40,129 bases of DNA from Pseudomonas fluorescens (lineage in GTDB: Bacteria > Pseudomonadota > Gammaproteobacteria > Pseudomonadales > Pseudomonadaceae), in the NCBI RefSeq assembly GCF_018614775.1, contig NZ_JAGGOF010000049.1, positions 1-40,129 on the forward strand. Reading direction: 5' to 3'. Position numbers and translations under genes: made by a program. Below, piece by piece: positions 9,430 through 17,014 of this stretch (the first letter of the stretch is position 1; each line of letters begins with the position of its first letter). A model generated the notes under the pieces. That model made no database searches. It was not told the DNA's origin and saw nothing but the letters and a program-made list of their open reading frames with translations.

Positions 9430-10596
9430 TCAACGCGTTGCCGGAGCCAGGTCGGAGTTGGCGCCCTGGCGGAAAGTGATCAGGGTGACCAGCAGCGCCA
9501 GCACGGCCAGCGCGCCAGCGGCCAGGGGCACGGTGGTCAGCCCCAGGCCCTGGTCGATGACGCTGCCGCCGACCCAGGCGCCCAAGGCGTTGCCAATGTT
9601 GAAAGCGCCGATGTTCAAGGTGGACACCAGGTTCGGCGCGTCTTTGCCGAAGGTCACCACGTTGACTTGCAGGGCCGGCACGGCGGCGAAGCAGGCGGTG
9701 GCCCAGAGGAACAGGGTTATTTCGGTGGGGATCAGCGCCACGCTGGTCCAGCTCAACACCGTCGAGACCACGGCCATGGTGATGAACACCCCGATGAGCG
9801 TGTTCGCCAGGCTCTTGTCCGCCAGCTTGCCGCCGATGATGTTGCCCAGGGTCAGGCCCAGGCCGATCAGCACCAGCGTCCAGGTCACGCCACGGGGCGA
9901 TACGCCGGTGACCTCGCCGAGCAGCGGGGCGACGTAGGTGAATAGGGTGAACACCGAGGCGGAAAACAACGCGGTCATGCTCAGGGACAGCCACAGGCCC
10001 GCTCCCTTGAGGGCGATCAGTTCCGAACGCATGTCGAGCTTTTCTTCATCGCGCTTGGCCGGCAGGAAGCGGATCAGGCCGATCAATGCCACCACACCGA
10101 TCACCGTCACCGCCCAGAAGGTCGAACGCCAGCCGGCTTCCTGGCCCAGTGCGGTGCCCAGCGGTACGCCGAGCACGTTGGCCAGGGTCAGGCCGGTGAA
10201 CATCAGGGCCACGGCCGAGGCGCGCTTGTTGGGCGCCACCAGGCCAGCGGCCACCACCGAACCGATGCCGAAGAAGGCACCGTGGCACAGGGCGGTCACG
10301 ACGCGGGCGAACATCAGCACGTTGTAGTCGCTGGCGATGGCGCAGAGCAGGTTGCCAATGATGAAAATGCCCATCAGCGCCACGAGGGCGGCCTTGCGCG
10401 GCAGCCGGGCGGTGGCGAGGGCCATGAATGGCGCGCCGATGGCCACGCCCAGGGCGTAGCCGGTCACCAGCCAGCCGGCGCCGGGGATCGATACACCCAG
10501 GTCGGCCGCCACGTCGGGCAGCAGGCCCATGATGACGAACTCGGTGGTGCCGATGGCGAAGGCGCTCAGGGCCAGGATGAGAAGTGAGAGCGGCAT
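9430..10596 (-). CDS. MFS transporter, DHA1 family (AraJ/YdhP-like)
   Basis: A 388-residue inner membrane protein with about 12 predicted helices. The N-terminus has the AraJ/YdhP-type pattern FAIGTTEFVIMGLLPDVAADL, and the loop after helix 2 has a weak MFS motif A (ATARLPRKAAL). It is probably a proton-driven exporter of small molecules; the substrate is unknown. It lies 17 bases after the arsR gene and 32 bases before xenB, so all three are likely cotranscribed. The context suggests export of the electrophilic or xenobiotic compounds that XenB reduces, which is inference. Confidence 0.88.
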   Translation of the reverse strand: MPLSLLILALSAFAIGTTEFVIMGLLPDVAADLGVSIPGAGWLVTGYALGVAIGAPFMALATARLPRKAALVALMGIFIIGNLLCAIASDYNVLMFARVVTALCHGAFFGIGSVVAAGLVAPNKRASAVALMFTGLTLANVLGVPLGTALGQEAGWRSTFWAVTVIGVVALIGLIRFLPAKRDEEKLDMRSELIALKGAGLWLSLSMTALFSASVFTLFTYVAPLLGEVTGVSPRGVTWTLVLIGLGLTLGNIIGGKLADKSLANTLIGVFITMAVVSTVLSWTSVALIPTEITLFLWATACFAAVPALQVNVVTFGKDAPNLVSTLNIGAFNIGNALGAWVGGSVIDQGLGLTTVPLAAGALAVLALLVTLITFRQGANSDLAPATR

Positions 10597-10613
10597 GTCG
10601 GGTCCTTGTCAGA

Positions 10614-10916
10614 TCAGAGCTCTTGGCTCATTTGCTTGAGGAACTGCTGGATCACTTCCTCGTTGCGTTTGAAGAAGTGCCATTGACCGACCTTCTGGCT
10701 GGTGATCAGCCCCGCCCGTTGCAACACCGCCAGGTGCGCCGACACCGTGGACTGCGACAGGCCGCAGCGCTGGTCGATCTGCCCGGCGCAGATACCGAAT
10801 TCGTGGTTGTGCAACTGTTCGGGGAACTGGACCTTTGGGTCTTTGAGCCAGTTGAGGATGTCTCGCCGTACTGGGTGTGCCAGGGCTTTTATTATTTCGT
10901 CGAGGTCGAGGGTCAT
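10614..10916 (-). CDS. ArsR/SmtB-family transcriptional regulator
   Basis: A 100-residue winged helix repressor. The N-terminus IIKALAHPVRRDILNWL is typical of ArsR helix 1-2, and the recognition helix region is GLSQSTVSAHLAVLQRAGLI (about 52-71). The known metal site ELCVCD is absent. Instead two Cys residues, Cys43 and Cys51, flank the start of the helix-turn-helix; they could form a thiol switch. First gene of the operon with the MFS exporter and xenB, divergent from acpH, with operator-like repeats in the shared 165-base gap. I infer that it represses its own operon and responds to an electrophile or oxidant rather than a metal. Confidence 0.88.
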   Translation of the reverse strand: MTLDLDEIIKALAHPVRRDILNWLKDPKVQFPEQLHNHEFGICAGQIDQRCGLSQSTVSAHLAVLQRAGLITSQKVGQWHFFKRNEEVIQQFLKQMSQEL

Positions 10917-10950
10917 GGCGGCAGTTCGTATGGGCTCAAGGTGGATGAAA

Positions 10951-11054
10951 CGCTATATCGCGATGAGGCGAACCTTAAATCGTTACTTCGCGATATACCA
11001 ATATGGATTTGATCTGAATGCCGAACAAATCGCTATATCGGGTTATAACGATAT
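10951..11054. promoter_or_regulatory. operator-like repeats between arsR and acpH
   Basis: The 10-mer CGCTATATCG occurs twice in direct orientation (10951-10960 and 11031-11040), exactly 80 bases apart. TATATCGCGA (10954-10963) is repeated inverted as TCGCGATATA (10988-10997). A third palindrome, ATATCG-N8-CGATAT, spans 11035-11054. ATA-TAT palindromes of this kind are common ArsR operators. The repeats are seen; the assignment to the adjacent ArsR protein is inferred. Confidence 0.6.
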
Positions 11055-11081
11055 TGGCGCGACGGTGCTAAGCTGCCGACC

Positions 11082-11666
11082 ATGAACTATCTCGCACACT
11101 TGCACCTTGGCGGCCCGGGTCGGGAACAACTGCTCGGCAGCCTCTACGGCGATTTCGTCAAAGGGCCGCTGCAAGGGTTGTACACACCGCAGATCGAAGC
11201 CGGGATTGCCCTGCACCGGCGCATCGATATGTACACCGACCGCCATCCGTTGGTAGATGTGGCGCTGTCGCGTTTTTCCACGGTGCGCCGGCGCTATGCC
11301 GGGATCGTCCTCGACGTGTTCTTCGACCACTGCCTGGCGCGGGACTGGACGCTGTATGCCGAAGGTCCGCTGGGGGATTTCACCTCGCGGGTCTACCAGG
11401 TGCTCAGTACCGAGCCGCAACTGCCGGGGCGCCTGGCGCACATCGCGCCCTACATGGCGGCGGATGACTGGTTGGGCTCTTATCGGAAGTTCGAGGTGCT
11501 GGGCCAGGTGCTGCGCGGCATTTCCCGCCGCCTGTCCCGGCCGGAGGAATTGGCCGGGGCGATGGAGGAATTGATCAGGCTGTATGAGCCGTTGAGCGAG
11601 GATTTCCGGTTGTTCTATCCGCAGTTGCAGGGCTTTGCCCTGAGCCAAGCCACACAGCAGGTCTAA
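11082..11666 (+). CDS. acpH: acyl carrier protein phosphodiesterase AcpH (DUF479)
   Basis: A 194-residue HD-related phosphodiesterase. In the family it removes 4'-phosphopantetheine from holo-ACP, giving apo-ACP. The N-terminus MNYLAHLHLG and the following GSLYGDFVKG are the family hallmark, and the metal-binding region continues in HRRIDMYTDRHP and VFFDHCLARDW. Length matches the E. coli enzyme. It is divergent from the arsR operon and followed after 3 bases by a REP pair, then convergent with olsA. The start is immediately downstream of the operator-like repeats, so the ArsR protein may also affect it. Confidence 0.92.
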   Translation: MNYLAHLHLGGPGREQLLGSLYGDFVKGPLQGLYTPQIEAGIALHRRIDMYTDRHPLVDVALSRFSTVRRRYAGIVLDVFFDHCLARDWTLYAEGPLGDFTSRVYQVLSTEPQLPGRLAHIAPYMAADDWLGSYRKFEVLGQVLRGISRRLSRPEELAGAMEELIRLYEPLSEDFRLFYPQLQGFALSQATQQV

Positions 11667-11668
11667 TG

Positions 11669-11756
11669 GTGGGAGCGAGCCTGCTCGCGATAGCGGCCTC
11701 ACAGTCAACATCCTTATTGAATGTCAGACCGCTATCGCGAGCAAGCTCGCTCCCAC
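11669..11756. repeat. REP pair (inverted, 88 bp)
   Basis: Two inverted Pseudomonas REP units, GTGGGAGCGAGCCTGCTCGC at the left and its near-complement ending in GCTCGCTCCCAC at the right, with about 35 bases between the palindromic parts. It starts 3 bases after the acpH stop codon, between convergent acpH and olsA. Confidence 0.93.
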
Positions 11757-11779
11757 AGGGATCTCGCCAGGATTTCAGA

Positions 11780-12571
11780 TCAAGCGGCAATGGCAGGCCG
11801 CATCGGCACCTGCTGCTTCTCGGGAATCACGCCAAACAACGCCTTGTGCACCGCCTGCTGCGCCTGGAACGCCAGGGCCGCGCGCTCCTGGCCGTGGCAG
11901 GCGATGGGTTGCAGCAGGTGGATGTGCACGTCGCCGCGGTCATTGGCAAACAGCCGCATCAGGTGCGACAGCAGGTCATCATCGCCAATGAACGGGGCCA
12001 AGGAGTCAGGTTCGCCGTTGCGCAGGTAACGGATCGCCACCGGCTGCAGTGCTACGTCCGCATCGATGGCCGCCGACAACAAGCGACCATGGAACGTCCG
12101 CAGGGAGCGGCCGTCGGTGGTGGTGCCCTCCGGGAACATCAGCAGCGGGTGGGCCTGTTCCAGGTGGCGGCTCATCTGTTTGCGGATCAACTGGCTGTCA
12201 CCCGAGCCGCGTCGGATAAACAGGCTGCCGGCCTTTGCCGCCAACCAGCCGGCCACCGGCCAGGTGCGCACTTCGGCCTTGGACAGGAACGACAGCGGCG
12301 TGAGCATGCCCAACAGCGGGATATCGGTCCAGGACACGTGGTTGCTGACCCAGAGCATTGGCTGTTGCGGCAGTTGGCCGTGGACGGTCACGCGAAAGGG
12401 CAGGGCATGGCTCAGTCGCGCCATGAAGAACCGCGACCAGCGCTGGCGCCGCGCCATGGAATTGGCCGTTCCCAGGCGTTCGAACAGGCTGAACAGGCTG
12501 GCCATGCTCAGGCCCAGCGTCACCACCAGCAGCACTCGCGCGATCCGCGCGTACACGCGCAACCGGCTCAT
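11780..12571 (-). CDS. olsA: 1-acylglycerol-3-phosphate-type acyltransferase OlsA-like
   Basis: A 263-residue PlsC-family O-acyltransferase. With OlsB it makes ornithine lipids: OlsA adds the second acyl chain to lyso-ornithine lipid at the inner membrane. It has an N-terminal hydrophobic segment (about 10-30), the catalytic HX4D motif in NHVSWTDIPL (His78, Asp83), and the substrate-binding FPEGTTTDG motif (about 145-153). The ATG at 12571 overlaps the olsB stop (TGATG); a GTG one codon upstream is an alternative. The pairing with OlsB supports the ornithine lipid role over ordinary PlsC, but a role in phospholipid acylation cannot be excluded. Confidence 0.82.
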   Translation of the reverse strand: MSRLRVYARIARVLLVVTLGLSMASLFSLFERLGTANSMARRQRWSRFFMARLSHALPFRVTVHGQLPQQPMLWVSNHVSWTDIPLLGMLTPLSFLSKAEVRTWPVAGWLAAKAGSLFIRRGSGDSQLIRKQMSRHLEQAHPLLMFPEGTTTDGRSLRTFHGRLLSAAIDADVALQPVAIRYLRNGEPDSLAPFIGDDDLLSHLMRLFANDRGDVHIHLLQPIACHGQERAALAFQAQQAVHKALFGVIPEKQQVPMRPAIAA

Positions 12572-13326
12572 CACACGGCTGCCTTGAAGTGGCGAGCGTA
12601 GCGCGGGCAGAGTTCGTCGCGCTTGAGCAGAATGAACACGTCGGCCACCTGGAAGTCCTCATCCCAGCAGGGCTCGCCGCAGATTTTCGCGCCCAGGCGC
12701 ATGTAGGCCTTGAGCAGCGGCGGCATCTCGGCGATGACATTGGACGGTACATCCAGGGCCGGCAGGGTTTTTTTCGGCACGGCTTGCAGGTGTTCGGTGC
12801 ACAGGTAGCGTTCGCGCAGGCGCTGCATGATCGCCTGGGCCTGGATGCCGCCATCCTGCATCGGGATGCTCGCGCAGCCCATCAGGTAGCTGTAGCCGCC
12901 TTCGTTCAGCACTTCGGCCAGCTCGCCCCAGAGCACCGCGATGGTGCCGCCGTTGCGGTAGGCCGGGTCGACGCAGGTGCGGCCGATTTCCAGGATCGGG
13001 CCCTTGAGCTGGACCAGGCCGTTGAGGCTGAATTCTTCTTCGCTGTAGAACCGGCCCAGGCTGCTGGCGGCCTGGTGGTCGAGCAGGCGGGTGGTCGCCA
13101 CGAGGCGGCCGGTGTTCAGGTCGCGTACGCCGATGTGGGCGCAGTGAACATCGTAGTCATCCATGTCCAGACCCTTTTCCGCGCCTTTGAGCTTGGCGTT
13201 GAATTCGCCACTGAAGACGTTGAAGCGCAAGGCTTGGGCTTCTTGCAAGGCCTGGGCGCCGATCAGGCGTTCGGCTTGCAGGCGGCGTTCATTGCCGGTG
13301 TCGCTGATGCGGGCGATCTGAGTCAT
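12571..13326 (-). CDS. olsB: L-ornithine N-alpha-acyltransferase OlsB-like (GNAT/hemolysin-type)
   Basis: A 251-residue N-acyltransferase that in the family transfers 3-hydroxyacyl groups from ACP to the alpha-amine of ornithine, the first step of ornithine lipid synthesis. It has the typical [19 protein letters not shown] segment near the N-terminus, and the central ARVG-like core [17 protein letters not shown], which resembles an acyltransferase cofactor loop. The start MTQIARIS at 13326 is chosen over an upstream frame because CGGAGA sits about 7 bases before it. It is coupled to olsA. Ornithine lipids are often induced by phosphate limitation, but I could not confirm a Pho box here. Confidence 0.85.
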   Translation of the reverse strand: MTQIARISDTGNERRLQAERLIGAQALQEAQALRFNVFSGEFNAKLKGAEKGLDMDDYDVHCAHIGVRDLNTGRLVATTRLLDHQAASSLGRFYSEEEFSLNGLVQLKGPILEIGRTCVDPAYRNGGTIAVLWGELAEVLNEGGYSYLMGCASIPMQDGGIQAQAIMQRLRERYLCTEHLQAVPKKTLPALDVPSNVIAEMPPLLKAYMRLGAKICGEPCWDEDFQVADVFILLKRDELCPRYARHFKAAV

Positions 13327-13546
13327 AGCGAATCTCCGTGCTGGCCGTCTTGGGGTTGCAGCCAATCGACTTTCTTTATGCAGCCATGTTGTGCAAAGTC
13401 AGGCTATGTAGCCCCGGTGTCATCGCCATGAAGCTTTGGTGATGCTTATGTGACAGGCCCCAAGGAGCCGCCTGGTGCCTGGGAGAAACCAAACTGTCAT
13501 CAACCCCGATTACGCTTCACAGGTTCAATCGTTCGGGCTCAAAGGC

Positions 13547-14641
13547 ATGTTCAAAGGCTGGCTCCTGATTCCGCTCCTGTTGCTCAACCTGGGCGCCCAC
13601 GCCGAAGACTGGCCCGGCGAGCAATGGCCCACCGGCCCGACACCCAGCGGGCCGGCGCTCGAAGCCTTGGAGCAATATGCGTTCCCGCCCAGGGACGACG
13701 TCACCCGCCAAGGCATCCGCACCGATGCACTGCTGGTGATCCAGGACGGTCGCCTGGTCTACGAACGCTACGCCGGGCCGAACAGCGCCGACACTGCGCA
13801 CCTGACCTGGTCCATCAGCAAAAGCCTGATGGCGGCGGTGTTCGGCGTGGCCTACGGTGAACACCTGTTCGGCCTGCAGGATCCGCTCGCCCGCTATTAC
13901 CCGCCGTTGGGCAAACAGCCGGGCCTGACCCTGGCCGATCTGTTCCACTGGGCCTCCGGCCTGGATTGGCAGGAAGACTATGAATACGCGCCGCTCAACT
14001 CTTCGGTGGTGGCGATGCTCTATACCCGGGGGCGCGGCGACATGGCGGCGTTCACCGCGCAGCATGAACGTTACAGCCCGCCGGGACAGGCGTTCCGCTA
14101 TTCCAGCGGCGACAGCAACCTGCTGGCGGCGGCGCTGAAAAACATCGTCGGCCCGCTGCGCTATGCCGATTACCCGTGGACAGCCCTGTTCGAACCACTG
14201 GGCATCCGCCACGCCACCTGGGAAACCGACGCCAGCGGCACGTTTGTCGGTTCGTCCTATGCCTACCTCACGGCCCGTGACCTGGCGCGGGTCGGCCTGT
14301 TGATGCAGCGGGAAGGTCGCTGGGGCGAGCGGCAACTGATCCCCAGGGATTGGGTCGCGTTCAACCGCGAGCCGTTCGCCCGATTCCAGGCCGGCCAGGA
14401 CGAAGCCGTTCCCGGCGGGCATTGGTGGCTCAACCGCGCCGCCGATCCGAGCATCCATCCCTGGCCTGATGCGCCGCCGGACACGTTCGCCGCGCTGGGT
14501 CACTGGGGCCAGGCGTTGTACGTCATCCCCAGCGCGAGGCTGGTGATCGTGCGCTACGGTGACGACCGCGACGGCAGCTATCGCCACACCGAACTGCTCA
14601 AACGCGCCATGGCGGCGTTCGCCGGGACGGTGCGGCCATGA
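13547..14641 (+). CDS. serine hydrolase of the beta-lactamase / class C family
   Basis: A 364-residue exported penicillin-binding-like serine hydrolase. The start MFKGWLLIPLLLLNLGAHAE is preferred because it opens a Sec signal peptide (cleavage near residue 19). The catalytic SxxK is Ser89-Ile-Ser-Lys92 in LTWSISKSLM. A Tyr-containing second motif is seen in FRYSSGDSNLL, and the third box is HWG in LGHWGQALYV. The sequence fits 6-aminohexanoate-dimer-hydrolase or esterase-like members more than true AmpC enzymes. The substrate is unknown. Its stop overlaps the next gene by 4 bases (ATGA), so the two are coupled. Confidence 0.85.
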   Translation: MFKGWLLIPLLLLNLGAHAEDWPGEQWPTGPTPSGPALEALEQYAFPPRDDVTRQGIRTDALLVIQDGRLVYERYAGPNSADTAHLTWSISKSLMAAVFGVAYGEHLFGLQDPLARYYPPLGKQPGLTLADLFHWASGLDWQEDYEYAPLNSSVVAMLYTRGRGDMAAFTAQHERYSPPGQAFRYSSGDSNLLAAALKNIVGPLRYADYPWTALFEPLGIRHATWETDASGTFVGSSYAYLTARDLARVGLLMQREGRWGERQLIPRDWVAFNREPFARFQAGQDEAVPGGHWWLNRAADPSIHPWPDAPPDTFAALGHWGQALYVIPSARLVIVRYGDDRDGSYRHTELLKRAMAAFAGTVRP

Positions 14642-14949
14642 GGCGTCGCTGGCTGCTCAGTCTGTTGGCGGTGTTTATCGTCGCCCTGTCCGGCTGGATC
14701 TGGCGGGAGCGGGTGGCGCTGCAAGCCTTCCCCGACATCATCAGCGCCTACACCGCCAAGGAATACTGTTCGTGCCGCTACGTGATGCAGCAGCCAGCGG
14801 ACTATTGCCGTGGCTATGTGAAGCAGTCGGTGCCCATCAGCGAGTTTTTCGAGAGTGTTGAAGCGAAACGCATCACCGTCAGCGGGCTGGGACGTAGTAG
14901 CAGCGCGCGTTGGCTGGGTGCCCGGCAGGGGTGTCGGTTGGAGCCATAA
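14638..14949 (+). CDS. small membrane-anchored or periplasmic hypothetical protein
   Basis: A 103-residue protein with an N-terminal hydrophobic segment (about residues 5-22), which is either a signal anchor or a signal peptide, and a short periplasmic domain. It has four Cys residues, three of them in the motif EYCSCRYVMQQPADYCRGYV, suggesting disulfides or a metal site. I do not recognise a characterised family. It is translationally coupled to the upstream serine hydrolase and probably works with it, for example as a partner or chaperone in the periplasm; that is inference from coupling alone. Confidence 0.75.
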   Translation: MRRRWLLSLLAVFIVALSGWIWRERVALQAFPDIISAYTAKEYCSCRYVMQQPADYCRGYVKQSVPISEFFESVEAKRITVSGLGRSSSARWLGARQGCRLEP

Positions 14950-14996
14950 CCTGAACGGCGAGGGCAAGGCTGAGAAATAGCCTGGGAAAGCGACAT

Positions 14997-15020
14997 GTGG
15001 GAGCAAGGCCATCACTCGCA
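14997..15020. repeat. degenerate REP half-site
   Basis: GTGGGAGCAAGGCCATCACT followed by CGCA resembles the left half of the local REP unit with several changes and no inverted partner. Probably a decayed copy. Confidence 0.45.
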
Positions 15021-15119
15021 ACAGGGTTTCAGGTATGGCCGGCTGTTGAAACAGACAGTTTGCAAGCGCCCTCGGCCCGGTTAAGGTTCGCCACAGGTTT
15101 ATCTGTCTTCCGAGTGTGT

Positions 15120-15710
15120 ATGTTCAAGCGGTCTTTCTCCCACGCTGTTGCGACCCTGCTGCTGGCCTGCGCCGCGCTGCCGGCCCAGGCCGATTGGTAC
15201 CTGGACGGTGAATCGTCGCGACTGTCGTTCATCAGCAGCAAGAACGGCAATGTCTCCGAGGTCCAGCGTTTCCTGGTGCTTCACGGCCAGGTCCAGCCCG
15301 ACGGCTTGGCGCGCCTGGAAGTGGAGCTGGACTCCATCAACAGCGGCATTCCCCTGCGGGACGAACGCATGCGTGCCGAGTTGTTCGAGATCAAGCGGTT
15401 CGCCGAAGCGATCGTCACCGCGCAGATCGACCTGGCGCCGATCCAGGACCTGGCCAACGGTGCGCAACTGGAACTGCGTCTGCCGCTGACGGTGAACCTG
15501 CATGGCAAGCAGCATGAATACAACGTCGAGTTGCTGGCGACGCGCCTGGATGAACGACGTTTCCAGGTGGTGACCCTGGAACCGGTGGTGCTCGACGCCG
15601 CGGATTTCGACCTGGCGCCGGGCCTGGAAACGTTGCGAAACCTGGCCGGGTTGTCGGCCATCAGTCTTTCAGTGCCGGTGAATGCGGTGCTGATTTTCAC
15701 GGCGCGCTGA
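15120..15710 (+). CDS. YceI family periplasmic protein
   Basis: A 196-residue exported lipocalin-like protein. The start MFKRSFSHAVATLLLACA opens a signal peptide with likely cleavage after AQA (about residue 24). The mature domain begins DWYLDGESSRLSFISSKNG, the usual YceI opening. Further typical segments are INSGIPLRDERM and the central NLHGKQHEYNVEL. YceI relatives bind polyisoprenoids or amphiphiles and are often linked to base or osmotic stress; the ligand here is unknown. It is separated by one base from clsB, so they are likely cotranscribed. Confidence 0.9.
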   Translation: MFKRSFSHAVATLLLACAALPAQADWYLDGESSRLSFISSKNGNVSEVQRFLVLHGQVQPDGLARLEVELDSINSGIPLRDERMRAELFEIKRFAEAIVTAQIDLAPIQDLANGAQLELRLPLTVNLHGKQHEYNVELLATRLDERRFQVVTLEPVVLDAADFDLAPGLETLRNLAGLSAISLSVPVNAVLIFTAR

Positions 15711-15711
15711 C

Positions 15712-16869
15712 ATGGGCGGTCCGGTATTCCCCTGGCGTGACGGCAATCGCTTCGAGCTGTTGATCGACGGGCCACAGTTCTTCCCGCGCATGCTGGCGGC
15801 AATCGCCCAGGCCCAGGAACAGGTCGAACTGGAGCTGTATCTGGTGGAGGCGGGGGCCTGTGCCGAGGCGATGGTCCTGGCCCTGGTCGAGGCGGCCGAG
15901 CGCGGCGTTCGCGTGCGGTGTCTGTTCGATGATTACGGCAGCCTGGCGTTTACCCTGGGCCTGCGCAATCGCCTGATCGAGGCCGGGGTGCAATTGCGTT
16001 TCTACAATCGCCTGAGCTGGCGGCGCTGGGTGCGTAACCTCTACCGCGATCACCGCAAGCTGCTGTTGGTGGACCAACGCCTGGCGGTGGTGGGCGGCAC
16101 TGGCGTGACCGATGAATTCTGGAACCCCCTCGACGACCACAGCGAGTGGCACGAAGTGATGGTGGAAATCGTCGGCCCGCTGGTGCTCGACTGGCAGCTG
16201 CTGTTCGACCGCCAGTGGCTTGCCAACCATCATCGACGCGCCTGGAAGCCGGCATCCAACTTCGGTCTGCCGCGCTTGCCTCGGGTTCCGCCGTTAGGCG
16301 AGGGCATGGGCCGGGTGGCGTATGCCGACGCCCGCCAGCACCGCGACATCCTGCAATCGCTGTCCCGAGCATTGAACAGCGGCCAGAAACGCATCTGGAT
16401 GGCGACCCCGTATTTCCTGCCGACCTGGAACGTCCGTCGTTCCTTGCGCAGGGCCGCGGCCCGGGGCATCGATGTGCGTCTTCTGCTCACTGGCCCGCGC
16501 ACCGATCACCCTTCCGTGCGCTACGCCGGGCACCGCTACTACCCGCGATTGCTCAAGGCCGGGGTGAAAATCTTCGAGTACCAGCCGTGTTTCCTGCACC
16601 TGAAGATGGTGCTGGTGGACGATTGGGTCAGCATCGGCTCATGCAATTTCGATCACTGGAACCTGCGCTTCAACCTGGAGGCCAACCTCGAAGCCCTGGA
16701 TTCCGGGCTCAGCCGCGCGGTGGCGGCGAGTTTCGAGCAGGATTTCACCCAAAGCCTGCAAGTGAGCCTCGACGCCTGGCAACGCCGACCGCTGTGGAAG
16801 CGGTTCAAGCAGCGGTTGTGGGGCTGGGTGGATCGGTTGGTGGTGAATCTGCTGGATCGGCGGGGCTAG
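15712..16869 (+). CDS. clsB: cardiolipin synthase ClsB-type (phospholipase D family)
   Basis: A 385-residue phospholipase D superfamily enzyme with two HKD motifs: HRKLLLVD (His114-Asp121) and HLKMVLVD (His296-Asp303). Each is followed by the usual glycine-rich GGT or GSCNFD segment. In the ClsB group it condenses two phosphatidylglycerol molecules, or related donors, to cardiolipin at the inner membrane. There is no N-terminal pair of transmembrane helices, which argues for ClsB over ClsA. A hydrophobic amphipathic C-terminus may attach it to the membrane. It follows the YceI gene by one base and is followed by a REP pair. Confidence 0.9.
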   Translation: MGGPVFPWRDGNRFELLIDGPQFFPRMLAAIAQAQEQVELELYLVEAGACAEAMVLALVEAAERGVRVRCLFDDYGSLAFTLGLRNRLIEAGVQLRFYNRLSWRRWVRNLYRDHRKLLLVDQRLAVVGGTGVTDEFWNPLDDHSEWHEVMVEIVGPLVLDWQLLFDRQWLANHHRRAWKPASNFGLPRLPRVPPLGEGMGRVAYADARQHRDILQSLSRALNSGQKRIWMATPYFLPTWNVRRSLRRAAARGIDVRLLLTGPRTDHPSVRYAGHRYYPRLLKAGVKIFEYQPCFLHLKMVLVDDWVSIGSCNFDHWNLRFNLEANLEALDSGLSRAVAASFEQDFTQSLQVSLDAWQRRPLWKRFKQRLWGWVDRLVVNLLDRRG

Positions 16870-16902
16870 CCCAACCCCCCAAAACAACTGTGAGTAGGAA
16901 CT

Positions 16903-16990
16903 GTGGGAGCGAGCCTGCTCGCGATAGTGGTGTGTCAGTCGACTGAATGGCTGACTGATTTACCGCTATCGCGAGCAGGCTCGCTCCCAC
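16903..16990. repeat. REP pair (inverted, 88 bp)
   Basis: GTGGGAGCGAGCCTGCTCGC on the left and its exact complement arm ending GCTCGCTCCCAC on the right, enclosing about 34 bases. It sits between convergent clsB and bglX, the usual position for REP pairs, and may serve as a transcript end for both. Confidence 0.93.
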
Positions 16991-17014
16991 AGGGGGAAGT
17001 GTGTTGCTAGAAGA

